Below, piece by piece: positions 8,559 to 18,696 of a stretch of 63,235 nucleotides of DNA. Position numbers and translations under genes: made by a program. The stretch lies in assembly GCA_947625835.1 (NCBI GenBank), contig CANQPY010000004.1, positions 1 through 63,235 of the forward strand. Reading direction: 5' to 3'. The DNA comes from an uncultured Clostridia bacterium. GTDB lineage: Bacteria > Bacillota > Clostridia > TANB77 > CAG-508. Position 1 is the stretch's first letter, and the number at the start of each line of letters is the position of its first letter. The notes under the pieces were generated by a model that saw only the letters and a program-made list of their open reading frames with translations, was not told where the DNA came from and did not search any database.

Positions 8559-9701
8559 TTATTTCTTTGATTTTTCAACAATTTCATATATACTATCTAC
8601 TAAATAATCTACATCTTCTTTTGTATTATCTTCTCCAAATGTTACTCTTAATGCTTTACTTGCTAAATCATTTGATAATCCAATACTTGACAAAACGTGT
8701 GAAGGTTTATCTGAACCAGATGTACAAGCTGAACCAGCAGATGCACAAATTCCTTTTGCATCTAAAGAAAATAATAATTCTTCTCCATCTACATCTGGAA
8801 ATGAAAAATTAGTGTTACCTGGTAATCTATTTTCTATATCTCCATTTAAAATTGCATTTGGAATTTTTTCTTGTATTTTTTTTATATAATAATCTCTTAA
8901 TTCTTTTAGATGTGTTATGTGCTCTTTTAAATTGTTATTTGCTAATTCACATGCTTTTCCTAAGGCTACAATTCCTGCTACATTTTCTGTTCCAGCCCTT
9001 TTATCTCTTTCTTGATGTCCTCCATCCATAAATTTTTCAAACTTGATTCCATTTTTTACATATAAAGCCCCTATACCTTTTGGAGCATATAGCTTATGCC
9101 CTGATAAAGAAAGGCTATCAATTCCCATTTTTTGAACATCAATAGGAACATTTCCACATGCTTGAACACTATCTGTATGAAATATGATATTATACATTTT
9201 CGCAATTTTTGAAATCATTTCAATTGGTTCAATTGTTCCAATTTCATTATTTGCAAACATAATTGTAATTAATATTGTATCATTTCTAATTGAATTTCTT
9301 AATTCTTCTAAGTCAATAAAACCTTTAGAATTTACTTTTAAATATGTTACTTGAAAGCCTTTTCTTTCTAATGTTTGGCAAGTATGAAGTACTGCAGGAT
9401 GCTCTATTTTTGAAGTAATAATATGTCTGCCTTTTTTTTGGTTACCATAGGCAATTCCTTTGATTGCTGTATTGTCACTTTCACTTCCACCTGCTGTAAA
9501 ATAAATTTCATTTGGATTGCAATTAATTAAATTTGCCACTTTTTTTCTTGCTTCTTCTATTGCTTTTTTGGAATTTCTTCCTATACTATATAAAGAAGAT
9601 GGATTTCCGTAATTTTCTTTTAAATATGGTAGCATTGCTTCTAATACTTCTGGTTTAACCTTTGTAGTTGCTGCATTATCAAAATATCTAATTTTAGTCA
9701 T
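8559..9701 (-). CDS. nifS: Cysteine desulfurase, NifS/IscS family
   Basis: A 380-residue PLP-dependent cysteine desulfurase that mobilises sulfur from cysteine for Fe-S clusters and thio-modified tRNA. The opening RYFDNAATTKV, the PLP lysine in SLSGHKLYAPKG (about residue 200), and the catalytic cysteine loop SAGSACTSGSDKPSHVL (about residue 327) are all visible. The cysteine sits in a long flexible loop typical of group I enzymes. No iscU follows directly; the next feature is a structured repeat. There are no CGG sites. Confidence 0.93.
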   Translation of the reverse strand: MTKIRYFDNAATTKVKPEVLEAMLPYLKENYGNPSSLYSIGRNSKKAIEEARKKVANLINCNPNEIYFTAGGSESDNTAIKGIAYGNQKKGRHIITSKIEHPAVLHTCQTLERKGFQVTYLKVNSKGFIDLEELRNSIRNDTILITIMFANNEIGTIEPIEMISKIAKMYNIIFHTDSVQACGNVPIDVQKMGIDSLSLSGHKLYAPKGIGALYVKNGIKFEKFMDGGHQERDKRAGTENVAGIVALGKACELANNNLKEHITHLKELRDYYIKKIQEKIPNAILNGDIENRLPGNTNFSFPDVDGEELLFSLDAKGICASAGSACTSGSDKPSHVLSSIGLSNDLASKALRVTFGEDNTKEDVDYLVDSIYEIVEKSKK

Positions 9702-9745
9702 TACTTTTTTATCCCCCTTTTTAATTTATATTCAGTATATAGCAT

Positions 9746-10597
9746 TTATATTTCTTTTAAATATTTTAAATTTTCCATTGTTGTTTTATATCCATATTCA
9801 TAGCACTTATCTAATTTTTCTATGTCTAAAAGTCCTGCTTTATCAGTCGGAATTGTTAAAATAAAGTCACTTTCTTTTAAGCTTTTTTCTGAAATTTTAT
9901 TTCCCATAATATCTATTGTTTTCATAGCTATATCCATAACATTGCTGTTTTCGTCTATTTCATCTGCTTTAAAATTAACTGCTATAACTTTATCTGCTCC
10001 TTGTTTTTTTACTTCTAATACAGGAATATTATCTAAAATTGCACCATCTAAAAATTTATGCCCCATAAAATCACATGGGCAAAAAACTGCTGGAAAGCAA
10101 CTGCTTGCTCTAACTGCTCTTCCTATTGTTATATCTGTTATATATCGATCTTCATTTTCACAATTTTTTGGTATGTTGTTTGTAAATACATATTCTTTTG
10201 AATGTTTAATATCTACACTTGGTATAACTAATGACATTTTTGTAATATCTTTAATTTTTTTTATTCCCTTTTTTATTGCTACATTATCATAGGCTCTTTC
10301 TAAACTTTCTCCTGTCTTTAAGCCTGATATACATACTTTTTTATTCATCATAAAGTTTCCAATCCCAGATATTATTGGACCTGAGTTTATTGCTACAATG
10401 TCTTTGGCATATCTTTTAAATAATATATATATATAATATGGTGAATATCCTATCGCATATAAAGCTGCTACTAAACTACCTGAACTAGTACCTCCTATTA
10501 CATCTATTTTTATTCCGTTTTCTTCCATGGCTTTTAATGCTCCAGCATGTGCAATTCCTCTAATTCCTCCACCTGATAAAGCTATTCCTAATTTCAA
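9746..10597 (-). CDS. Patatin-like phospholipase
   Basis: A 283-residue patatin-family lipid hydrolase. The oxyanion-hole glycines are in SGGGIRG (residues 8-14), the nucleophile elbow is GTSSG (36-40, serine 38), and the catalytic dyad aspartate is in FLDGAILDNIPV. No signal peptide is evident, so it probably acts in the cytosol or at the inner membrane face, similar to RssA/YchK-type proteins. An AAAGGAGAC ribosome site precedes the start. Its lipid substrate is unknown. Confidence 0.9.
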   Translation of the reverse strand: MKLGIALSGGGIRGIAHAGALKAMEENGIKIDVIGGTSSGSLVAALYAIGYSPYYIYILFKRYAKDIVAINSGPIISGIGNFMMNKKVCISGLKTGESLERAYDNVAIKKGIKKIKDITKMSLVIPSVDIKHSKEYVFTNNIPKNCENEDRYITDITIGRAVRASSCFPAVFCPCDFMGHKFLDGAILDNIPVLEVKKQGADKVIAVNFKADEIDENSNVMDIAMKTIDIMGNKISEKSLKESDFILTIPTDKAGLLDIEKLDKCYEYGYKTTMENLKYLKEI

Positions 10598-10669
10598 ATT
10601 TTTGTGTCTCCTTTCAATTTTTTTATATATTTAGTATTTACTATAAGATATGAGTTTAAACAAAAATTG

Positions 10670-10738
10670 GCACATTTTCTCTAAATAAGTAATGTGCCAA
10701 AAAAAATATCCTTCAAATTGCCTGAAGGATATTTTGTA
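10670..10738 (-). terminator. Two adjacent hairpins downstream of the small membrane gene
   Basis: On the minus strand the first hairpin (AAATATCCTTCA paired with TGAAGGATATTT) is followed by a T-run, and then comes a second (TGGCACATT paired with AATGTGCCA) also followed by T. They close the transcript carrying the WG-repeat and small membrane genes. Confidence 0.7.
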
Positions 10739-10751
10739 CTACTTTTTCCTA

Positions 10752-10871
10752 TTAATCAAAATTACAAAGTATTATACTAAGTATAATAAATATTAACATG
10801 AAAATCAAAATTGTTAATGCAAAAATTTGCTCATTCTGAATTTGAAATTTAACTTTTTTCTGCTTTTTCAT
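10752..10871 (-). CDS. Small single-pass membrane protein
   Basis: A 39-residue ORF opening with a basic stretch (MKKQKKVKFQ) and then one long hydrophobic helix rich in Ile, Leu and Phe, ending CNFD. A GGAGAGAGC ribosome site lies at good distance from the ATG and a terminator follows. I recognise no family. The combination of ribosome site, topology and terminator supports a real small gene. Confidence 0.6.
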   Translation of the reverse strand: MKKQKKVKFQIQNEQIFALTILIFMLIFIILSIILCNFD

Positions 10872-10962
10872 TTTTGCTCTCTCCTTTTTTGTTATAGTAC
10901 TATATATTGTTATTACAACAAATTATTATAATATATTATTCTAAAAATTTCAATAGGAATTA

Positions 10963-12697
10963 TTAATTATTTTCATTTGTGTAATAAACTTCTCCAAATC
11001 CATAAACAACTCTATAATATTGCCCAATAAAATTAGGTTCTTCTTGTCCTTCGAATGTATAAGTTGGAGCTAAAATTTCTTCTCCGTCTTCGTTTATTAC
11101 TCCCCATTTTCCATCTTTAGTTATAGCTGCAAAGCCATATTCATTTAATTCATAAGCCTTATCATATTTATATTCGACTATAGTATTTCCTTTACTGTCT
11201 ACAAATCCATATTGATTTCCATCTAATTTTACAAATAGCTTGTTATTTGGATACACTTCTGTATTTTGCAATTCTTTTCCTTGTTTATCAAAATACTTCG
11301 TTTCTGTATCATTATATACTTTTATATATTCTTTTTCTATTAATACACTTGCATTTCCCATTTCACAGATTTTCTCTAATGTTTTTGAGTAAATTCCGTG
11401 TTACATTATCTTTTAAGGTTTGTATTAAGTCTGTTCCTTGTATTAATTGCAAAGAATCATTGTTTAATTCTATTTTTGTATTTCCCTTATTGTCTAAAAT
11501 TCCTAATTTTCCGTTCTCATAACTTGCTATAAAGTAATCATCATATAAATATTTTATATAATTATATTTTTCTTCTATTAATTGCTTTCCCTCACCATTA
11601 ATAACACCATATTTTGTTCCATTTTCATTATTAATTCTTATTTTATATTTTTCATTTTCTGTATTTAATATTGCTACATTAGCATTAATATTAACTTGAT
11701 TTCCGCTTTTATTATATACTGTTACTCCTTGTTCATTTTGTGCATATAAATAAATTCCATTAATGTCAATTTCATTATATTCTACTGGTATTATTATATT
11801 TCCTTCTATATTAGCTATACCATGCTTTCCACTTTTTTCTAGTACAAATACTTCATTATTTTCATCATATGAAATTGATTGATATTCATTGCTTATTATT
11901 ATATCTTGATTTTTATTTACACCATATTGTCCATTTTTTGCACAAATTAAATATGCATTTTCTTTGTCATCTGTTTTATTAGTAACTCTTGAAATTTTGT
12001 TATATTCCTCTTTTAAAATCTCTTTTCCTTTTGAATTTAAATATCCATATCTATATCCTTCTTCTGTACGTATGCCTACAATATAGCCTGAATATTTATA
12101 GTTGTCATTTTCTGTGTAATAGTCATCAATTAAAATTTCGTCATACTTTATTTTTAGCAATTCATTTCCTTTAATATTAATAACTCCTAGTTTTTCATTC
12201 TGCTTTACTAATAGTTCTCCCTCTTTATATTGTAAGCTATCTATTTCATCATATACTGCTTTGGTTAGTTCTTTTCCCTGAAAATCTACTAACCCATATT
12301 TGCCGTCTTTTTGGTATTTTAAAATACTTTTTTCATACATTAAATCGCTTGAAATATTTTTAAATCTAATTGGTTCTATGTTATTGTATTCTACAAGAAT
12401 TTGCTCATTTTTCTCATTAAATACTTTTACTTGATCTGATTTGCTACATAAAAATATTGCTTTTTCTGGATTTGGTATAATAACTTCATCATATTCTGGA
12501 TTTATTATGATATCTCCTTTTTTATTTATTACACCAAATAAATTATTTTCTTTTAATACAAAATAATTATATTCTTTGACTTCATCTATTTCATATTCTT
12601 TATCTTTTTCAACTATTGTTTGATATGCTATTGTTGACAATACTGCAATTAAAATTAAGATTATTACTACAATTAAAACAATATATCTTTTTTTCAT
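10963..12697 (-). CDS. WG/KWG-repeat protein, read through one CGG +1 site
   Basis: A membrane-anchored WG-repeat (KWG) protein. It opens with one transmembrane helix (IVLIVVIILILIAVL), followed by repeated units of the type 'kyGvin.kGk.ii...YdeI', for example DGKYGLVDFQGKEL, NEKLGVINIKGNEL and DGKWGVINEDGEEI. The frame breaks at one in-frame CGG (11396-11398). Skipping its C gives VTGIYSKTLEKICEMGNASV and joins both halves into 577 residues. Without the skip the protein stops 10 codons later. It probably acts outside the membrane; function unknown. It lies 5 bp downstream of the CNNM/CBS gene. Confidence 0.85.
11396..11398 (-). other. +1 recoding site, ACA-CGG-A, WG-repeat gene
   Basis: In-frame CGG at codon 434. 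Dropping the C gives GTA ACA GGA ATT and continues the WG-repeat protein; the zero frame ends 10 codons later at TGA. Confidence 0.85.
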
Positions 12698-12702
12698 TAC
12701 TA

Positions 12703-14022
12703 CTAGTCCTCCTCTTCTATGTTATTTTGTACATTATTTTTACAAGCTTTTACTTTTAATATTCTTTTGTCTTCATATTCTTCAATTTTATATGTTACTT
12801 TTTCTGTATCTATAATTGGATTTTCTTCATCTTTTGGAATTCTTCCTAATTTTTCTTGTAGATATCCTGAAATTGTATCATAATCCCCTTCTGGGATTTC
12901 TGCATTTAATAATTTATTTACATCATAAATGGTCATGTTTCCGCTTAAAATGTACGTATTTTCATCAATTTTTTCATATTCCTTTTCTTCTTTGTCATAT
13001 TCATCAAAAATATCTCCAACTAATTCTTCTAAGATATCTTCCATTGTTATTAAACCTGCTGTTCCACCATATTCATCCACAATAATTGCTATTTGCTTTT
13101 TGTTCTTTTGTAACTCTTTAAATACTTCATTTATTAATCTGTTTTGTGATACAAAATAAGCATCTTTGACAACATTTTTTACTTTAAAAGATTTTTTATT
13201 AATATTTTTTAGTACATCTTTTACATATAATATTCCTTTTATTTCATCAATTGTTTCATCATATACAGGAATTCTACTGTATCTGTATTTTTCTTCTGAT
13301 AATTCATCTAATAGCTCATCTGTACTAATGTTAATGTCTACGGCAAATATATCTGTTCTATGTGTCATAATTTCTGAGACGGTTATATCATTAAATTCAA
13401 ATACATTGTTTATTAGTTCTTTTTCTTCTTCTTCAATTGTTCCTTTTTCTTCTCCTTGATCAACCATCATTTTAATTTCTTCTTCTGTTACAGATTCTTC
13501 TTCGTTTTCATTTACACCAAAAATTTTTGATACTGTATTTGTTACAAAAGTTAAAAGTTTTACAAATGGTGATGCAATTACTGATATTGTTCTAATAATT
13601 CCAATTGTTGCAAAAGATATTTTTTCGTAATTTTTCATTGCAAACCTTTTTGGAACTAATTCTCCAAATACTAATGTGAAAAAAGACAATATGATTGTAA
13701 TTATTACTATTGAAATACTATTCCATATGTCTAAACTAATCCATGGTATTATTTCGTATAATTTTGGTGCTAACATCTCTGCAAATGTGTCTGATGCAAA
13801 TGCACTTGATAAAAATCCTGCAAGTGTAATACCAATTTGTATTGTTGATAAAAATTTGCTTGGCGATTTTATCATTTTTTCGATTTGTTTTGCCTTTTTA
13901 TTTCCTTCTTTTGCTTGTTTTTCTATTTTTGCATCATTTAGTGATATAAATGCTATTTCTGCTGCAGCAAAAAATGCATTTAATGCTATTAGTATTACTA
14001 AAATGATTAGTTGTGAAATCAT
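12703..14022 (-). CDS. CNNM/CBS-domain transporter, HlyC/CorC (UPF0053) family
   Basis: A 439-residue membrane protein of the CNNM/CorC family, linked to Mg2+ export or homeostasis. The DUF21 membrane domain covers about residues 1-190 with several hydrophobic helices. Two CBS domains follow (MTHRTDIFAVD... and ...IAIIVDEYGGTAGLITMEDI), then the C-terminal transporter-associated domain (GDYDTISGYLQEKLGRIP). Length and order match the family. The WG-repeat gene follows within 5 bp, suggesting co-transcription. Confidence 0.9.
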   Translation of the reverse strand: MISQLIILVILIALNAFFAAAEIAFISLNDAKIEKQAKEGNKKAKQIEKMIKSPSKFLSTIQIGITLAGFLSSAFASDTFAEMLAPKLYEIIPWISLDIWNSISIVIITIILSFFTLVFGELVPKRFAMKNYEKISFATIGIIRTISVIASPFVKLLTFVTNTVSKIFGVNENEEESVTEEEIKMMVDQGEEKGTIEEEEKELINNVFEFNDITVSEIMTHRTDIFAVDINISTDELLDELSEEKYRYSRIPVYDETIDEIKGILYVKDVLKNINKKSFKVKNVVKDAYFVSQNRLINEVFKELQKNKKQIAIIVDEYGGTAGLITMEDILEELVGDIFDEYDKEEKEYEKIDENTYILSGNMTIYDVNKLLNAEIPEGDYDTISGYLQEKLGRIPKDEENPIIDTEKVTYKIEEYEDKRILKVKACKNNVQNNIEEED

Positions 14023-14618
14023 ATGTTATCTACTCCCTTATTTATTGTTGTTCTTATTATATCCATTTTTTATATTTTTTTCAACCAATTTTGTTGTATT
14101 TGCAAATTTTGTCATTATTCTTTGGTCACAATTTACTATTATAAAAGTTCAATATATTTTTTATTTAAATTACAGACTGTTAAAAAGCATTTATAATATT
14201 TTTTATAAATTTGTGTGTCGCAACTTCCATAATAAAAAATTAAATGTAAGTTGCTCCAATCGCACTTCGCTTTGCTTCGTTTGGTCGCTTACGCATTTAT
14301 AAAAAATATTATAAATGCTTTTTATTATAGTCTGTTATGTAGCTGGGAGTTATAAATAAAAAATATATTGAACTTTTTATTTAATTAAATAATTTTTTAT
14401 AGCTTTGTTTGTGTTTGATTGTTTACTGTAAATTGAACTCTGAATGGATTTATTTTAAAAGGGAAATTAGTGACAATTAAATTAACAATAATAAAAATAA
14501 TAATAGAAAAAATTAGACTTAAACTATTTATATAATAAGTTGTATACTTAAAATTATTTATATAACATACCTCCTTTCACATTTGCAAAAGCCCCTATAG
14601 AATGGGGCTTTATTTTTA
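14023..14618. other. Intergenic region holding structured repeat copy 1 and a terminator
   Basis: There is no gene here. It contains a self-complementary element at 14143-14380, an AT-rich stretch at about 14400-14560 with nothing I recognise, and a terminator at 14586-14620 that ends the two-component operon. Confidence 0.7.
14143..14380. repeat. Long-armed palindromic repeat (MITE-like), copy 1
   Basis: Terminal inverted repeats AAAGTTCAATATATTTTTTA and its complement flank a second nested inverted repeat (AAAAAGCATTTATAATATTT and its complement). These enclose a core of about 80 bp containing GTGTCGCAACTT, AAGTTGCTCCAATCGCAC and GGTCGCTTACGCA. The same element lies in opposite orientation at about 55.28-55.54 kb. 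A relative with different but still self-complementary arms is at about 31.52-31.67 kb. Confidence 0.8.
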
Positions 14619-14620
14619 CT
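14586..14620 (-). terminator. Rho-independent terminator of the two-component operon
   Basis: AAAGCCCC-loop-GGGGCTTT with T-runs on both strands, immediately after the histidine kinase stop codon. Confidence 0.8.
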
Positions 14621-16115
14621 ATTTTCTATCTAGTTCTAGGTAAAACTCTACGCCATTTTCTTTATTTATTGCACCATATGCATTTCTATAGTTACTCATA
14701 ATTGCTTTTACAAAAGATAATCCTATTCCTGTTCCACCATCTTCACGATTTCTAGATTCATCACTTTTATAAAATCTATTCCAAATTCTTGTAAGGTCTT
14801 CTTCTTTTATTTGGTCACCTGTATTAAATACTTTTATTCTAACTTTTTTTCCATCTTCACTGATTTCATTTTGAATTTGTATGTATTTTTTTCCTTCTAC
14901 TTCTTTTACATGCTTTATTGCGTTTGTTAAATAATTGCTTATTACTTGTTCAATATAAAAGTCATCTGCTAATACTTGTATTTCATTTTCTGTATCTATT
15001 TTTATTTGAGCTTGTTTTTCTTCAAGCATAACTTTAGATTTTCTTACTACTTCCTTTTCTAATTCTACTATGTTAAATTCTTTATCTTTAAATTCTCTTT
15101 TTCCATATTCTAATTTCATTAATTCTAAAAGTTCTTTTACTAATCTATCCATTTTATTTGTTTCGTCTAAAATAACTTCTGCATAAAATTTTCTACTTTC
15201 TTCATCAGAATTTACATTTTCAAGTAATCCCTCACTATATCCTTGTATTAAAGCAATTGGTGTTTTTAGTTCGTGTGATACATCTGAAATAAAGCTTTTT
15301 CTCATTTCATCTATTTTTGATTTTTCTTCAATGTCCTTTTCTAGTTCAATGTTTGTCTCTCTTAATTGCTTAATTGTCTTTTCTAATTTATCTGACATTG
15401 CATTAATGCTTTTTCCTAAATTGTTAATTTCATCTTCTGCATCTGTAATTCGATATTTTTTACTAAAGTCTAAGTTAGACATTTTTTTTGCAATGTCATT
15501 TAATTCTGTGATAGGGTCACCAAATTTTCTTGATACATAAGATACAATTACAGCTGAAATTAAAATGGTTAGTCCTGCCATTAAATATAAAAAGTGATTT
15601 GATATTTCTACACTTTGCTCTATTACGGTAATTGGTATTCTTATGTATAATAAATATCCATTGTCTAAAGATGCAGATAGTAAAATATATGTAATGCCAT
15701 TTTTACTATCTTGTAGTTTTCTTATTATATATTTTTCTCCATCTTCTAATATTTCACTAGAATCAATATTAATTCTTTTTGTCATTTCATTCATTTGCCC
15801 TAACGTTGAAAAGAAGTCTTTATTTGAAGTATATACATTAATGTTTTTATTGTCTTTTATTAAAATATCAAAATTATTATTTATGGCTATTTTTTCTAAT
15901 TGTGTTTCTAAATCTGTATTTTGTGGTTCGTTATAATAGGTGTTTATTCGCTCATAAGCTGATTTTAAAGCATTTGTTTTATTATACAAAACATATTGAC
16001 CAAAAACCATATTATTAACCAATATTAGAAATGCAATAATTAATAAAATTATTGCAGACAGTGTCATAAAAAGTTTTACTCTAACTGATTTTAATGCATT
16101 TTTTAATTTTTCCAT
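14619..16115 (-). CDS. Sensor histidine kinase
   Basis: A 498-residue membrane sensor kinase. A first transmembrane helix at about 15-38, an extracytoplasmic sensor region, a second helix at about 175-195, and a HAMP domain precede HisKA, with the phospho-acceptor in ISDVSHELKTPIALIQG. The catalytic domain carries the N box (NYLTNAIKHV) and the G2 box GGTGIGLSFVKAIM, encoded here without CGG. It lies 36 bp after its response regulator. The signal is unknown; the architecture resembles PhoR/ResE-type kinases. Confidence 0.9.
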   Translation of the reverse strand: MEKLKNALKSVRVKLFMTLSAIILLIIAFLILVNNMVFGQYVLYNKTNALKSAYERINTYYNEPQNTDLETQLEKIAINNNFDILIKDNKNINVYTSNKDFFSTLGQMNEMTKRINIDSSEILEDGEKYIIRKLQDSKNGITYILLSASLDNGYLLYIRIPITVIEQSVEISNHFLYLMAGLTILISAVIVSYVSRKFGDPITELNDIAKKMSNLDFSKKYRITDAEDEINNLGKSINAMSDKLEKTIKQLRETNIELEKDIEEKSKIDEMRKSFISDVSHELKTPIALIQGYSEGLLENVNSDEESRKFYAEVILDETNKMDRLVKELLELMKLEYGKREFKDKEFNIVELEKEVVRKSKVMLEEKQAQIKIDTENEIQVLADDFYIEQVISNYLTNAIKHVKEVEGKKYIQIQNEISEDGKKVRIKVFNTGDQIKEEDLTRIWNRFYKSDESRNREDGGTGIGLSFVKAIMSNYRNAYGAINKENGVEFYLELDRK

Positions 16116-16151
16116 TATTCCTTCCTTTATTTTAAACTTTATATATTAATT

Positions 16152-16829
16152 TTATTTAATTTCAAACTTGTATCCTACTCCTCTTATTGTTTTTATGTAT
16201 TTTCCTTTTTTGCCTAGCTTATGCCTTATTTTTTTTATGTGACTATCAATTGTTCTAGAATCACCATAATAGTCATAATTCCATACGTTATTTAATATTT
16301 TATCTCTAGATAAAGCAATATTTTCATTTTCGATTAAATAAATTAAAAGTTCATATTCTCTTAAACTAAGTTCAATAGATTTTCCATCTATTTTTACAGT
16401 CCTTCCTTCTTTATCTATCTCAATCCCCGCATAATTTTTTACTTCGGTTGTATCTTTAGTTGTTCTTTTTAAAATTGCTTCTACTCTTGCAACTAAAATT
16501 TTAGGACTAAATGGTTTTGAAATATATTCATCTACTCCTAATTCAAAACCAAATAATTCGTCTTGTTCTTCTCCTCTTGCTGTTAGCATAACAATTGGAA
16601 CTTTAGATTCTTGCCTTATTTGACGAAGAACAGACCAGCCATCTAATTTTGGCATCATTACATCTAGTAAAATTAATGCAATTTTACTTTTATTTTCTTG
16701 ATATACTTGCAAAGCTTTTTCGCCATCTTCTGCCTCTAAAATACTATAACCTTTTACCTTTAAAAAATCTTTTATTAGTTTTCTCATTCTTTGCTCATCG
16801 TCTACAACTAAAATACAATCGTTTGGCAT
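16152..16829 (-). CDS. OmpR/PhoB-family response regulator
   Basis: A 225-residue response regulator. The receiver domain carries the acidic pair in VVDDEQRMRK, the phospho-acceptor aspartate in LILLDVMMPKLDG, and the conserved lysine in DEYISKPFSPK. The DNA-binding domain is winged-helix with RTIDSHIKKIRHKLG and the terminal IRGVGYKFE. It is the first gene of the two-gene operon with the downstream kinase. The target regulon cannot be inferred. Confidence 0.92.
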   Translation of the reverse strand: MPNDCILVVDDEQRMRKLIKDFLKVKGYSILEAEDGEKALQVYQENKSKIALILLDVMMPKLDGWSVLRQIRQESKVPIVMLTARGEEQDELFGFELGVDEYISKPFSPKILVARVEAILKRTTKDTTEVKNYAGIEIDKEGRTVKIDGKSIELSLREYELLIYLIENENIALSRDKILNNVWNYDYYGDSRTIDSHIKKIRHKLGKKGKYIKTIRGVGYKFEIK

Positions 16830-16921
16830 ATTATTTTCCTCTTTCTTTCTAATTTATTTTTATTATAGTTACAATTTGTGTCTATTTTGTGAAAGTTCTT
16901 TCTTTTTTTGGTGTTTTGTGG

Positions 16922-16927
16922 TATAAT
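16922..16927 (+). promoter_or_regulatory. Likely -10 box for the small membrane ORF
   Basis: TATAAT, 44 bp upstream of the ATG at 16971 and diverging from the response-regulator operon. No convincing -35 box is seen. Confidence 0.5.
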
Positions 16928-16970
16928 AATTATGTAACCAGTTGGCAGTGTAGAATGAAAGGAGCACCAT

Positions 16971-17213
16971 ATGAACATATTACAATCATTTTACCTTTTC
17001 CTGATTTCCGGTTTATTTGCTTTATTCTTTGGTTTTCTGCTTTCAAAAACTGATTTGATTGCAAATAAGAAAAATTTACTACTCCGGGAATCTTCTAGAA
17101 TCCTAAGTGTATTCTTGCTTTTCTCTATAGCTATTATGGAAATTGCTTGGATATTACTGCTAGGTTTTGCGCTTTTCAATGCGCTAAAACCTCTAATATT
17201 AAGGATTCTTTAA
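16971..17213 (+). CDS. Small membrane ORF with an in-frame CGG; exception to the recoding rule
   Basis: An 80-residue, two-helix hydrophobic ORF with a GGAG ribosome site 6 bp upstream, a TATAAT box and a terminator, so it looks expressed. Codon 39 is CGG (17085-17087), read here as arginine in NLLLRESSR. If the local rule applied, the C would be skipped and translation would end six residues later as GNLLES, a 44-residue product without the second helix. Codon choice (several TTC, CTG and GCG) is less AT-rich than neighbours, hinting at recent acquisition. No family recognised. Either a true arginine CGG, a gene truncated in this host, or not translated. Confidence 0.45.
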   Translation: MNILQSFYLFLISGLFALFFGFLLSKTDLIANKKNLLLRESSRILSVFLLFSIAIMEIAWILLLGFALFNALKPLILRIL

Positions 17214-17218
17214 TTCAA

Positions 17219-17258
17219 AAATTGGGCATATAATGTTAATACATGATATGCCCAAAAT
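17219..17258. terminator. Bidirectional terminator between the small ORF and rpoD
   Basis: TTGGGCATAT and ATATGCCCAA form a hairpin with A/T-runs on both sides, between the convergent ends of the small ORF and rpoD. Confidence 0.75.
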
Positions 17259-17263
17259 CTTAT

Positions 17264-18682
17264 TTACCCCATGTAATCTCGTAATTTTTTACTTCTACTT
17301 GGATGTCTTAATTTTCTTAATGCTTTTGCTTCAATTTGTCTAATTCTTTCACGAGTTACTTCAAATTCACGTCCTACTTCTTCTAAAGTTCTTGCTTTTC
17401 CATCTTCTAATCCAAATCTTAATTTTAATACTTTTGCTTCTCTTGGAGTAAGTGTGTTCATAACTTCTTCTAATTGCTCTTTTAGTAAAGTATATGCTGC
17501 TGAATCATGTGGTGCTGGGCTATCATCATCTTGTATAAAATCTCCTAAATGGCTATCATCTTCTTCTCCTATTGGTGTTTCTAAAGATACTGGGTCTTGT
17601 GCTATTTTTTGAATTTCCATTACTCTTTCAAGTGGTATTTCCATCTCTTCTGCTATTTCTTCTGGGCTTGGCTCTCTTCCTAATTGTTGCAATAAATGTC
17701 TTGAAGTTCTAATTAATTTATTTATGGTTTCTACCATGTGAACTGGAATTCTTATTGTTCTTGCTTGGTCTGCAATTGCTCTTGTAATTGCTTGCCTAAT
17801 CCACCAAGTAGCATAAGTACTAAATTTGAAACCTTTTGTGTAATCAAATTTTTCAACTGCTTTTATTAACCCCATATTTCCTTCTTGAATTAAATCTAAG
17901 AATAACATTCCTCTACCTACATATTTTTTTGCAATGCTTACAACTAATCTTAAATTTGATTCTGCTAACTTTTGCTTTGCTTCTTCGTCTCCTTCTAAAA
18001 TCTTTTTTGCTAATTCTAATTCTTGGTCAAATGTTAGAAGTGGAATTCTTCCTATTTCTCTTAAATACATTCTTACTGGATCGTCTACATTGATTCCCTC
18101 ATAATTAGATTCGTCTGTTATTTCGTCTAATTTTAAATATTCAACCTCTTTTAAGTCTTCTATGTCTGGCTCTTCTTCCATATCATCAGATAATAAGTCT
18201 ACACCCAGTTCTTCAAAAGCATCAAAAACTTGGTCTATTTCGTCTGGATTTACATCATCTAATTCATTTGCTAAGTCTCCATATGTTATTTGCCCCTTTT
18301 CTTTTGCTTTTTTTATGATATTATTCATTTTTTCTTCTTTTATTTTATTATCTTCTTTTGGCAATTCTGAATTTTCTTGTTTTGTTACTTCTTTGCTTTC
18401 TTCTTTGATTTCTTCTTGCTTTTCACTTGATTCTTCTGTTTTTGTTACTTCTTTTTCTGGTTTAGCTTTTTTTTCTTCGACTTTTTTTGCTTTTGCTACT
18501 TTTTTTTCTGGTTTGGCTTCTTTTACTTTTTTTACTTGAGCTACTTTTTCTTCTGGCTTTTCTGCCTTTTTTGCTTTTTTGGTTTTTAATGTTTCTTCTT
18601 TTATTTCTATTTTTTCTTCCTTTGCTTTTTTAGTTTCTTTTTTCTGTTTTTTTGGCTCTACTTTTTCTTTTTTATTTGCCAT
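17264..18682 (-). CDS. rpoD: RNA polymerase primary sigma factor SigA/RpoD
   Basis: The housekeeping sigma factor, 472 residues. Region 2 is clear ([35 protein letters not shown]), followed by region 3 and region 4 ending in the HTH ([20 protein letters not shown]). Residues 1 to about 115 form a Lys/Glu-rich low-complexity extension, longer than in most SigA proteins, before region 1.1 ([10 protein letters not shown]). It sits 14 bp downstream of dnaG, the classic dnaG-rpoD arrangement. It contains no CGG. Confidence 0.96.
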   Translation of the reverse strand: MANKKEKVEPKKQKKETKKAKEEKIEIKEETLKTKKAKKAEKPEEKVAQVKKVKEAKPEKKVAKAKKVEEKKAKPEKEVTKTEESSEKQEEIKEESKEVTKQENSELPKEDNKIKEEKMNNIIKKAKEKGQITYGDLANELDDVNPDEIDQVFDAFEELGVDLLSDDMEEEPDIEDLKEVEYLKLDEITDESNYEGINVDDPVRMYLREIGRIPLLTFDQELELAKKILEGDEEAKQKLAESNLRLVVSIAKKYVGRGMLFLDLIQEGNMGLIKAVEKFDYTKGFKFSTYATWWIRQAITRAIADQARTIRIPVHMVETINKLIRTSRHLLQQLGREPSPEEIAEEMEIPLERVMEIQKIAQDPVSLETPIGEEDDSHLGDFIQDDDSPAPHDSAAYTLLKEQLEEVMNTLTPREAKVLKLRFGLEDGKARTLEEVGREFEVTRERIRQIEAKALRKLRHPSRSKKLRDYMG

Positions 18683-18696
18683 TTTTTATTTCACCC

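Noticed and set aside
13676..14302. A 208-residue plus-strand ORF across the CNNM gene and repeat copy 1
   Set aside because: It is antisense to a clear gene and then runs through a palindromic repeat. It has no ribosome site and no family features.
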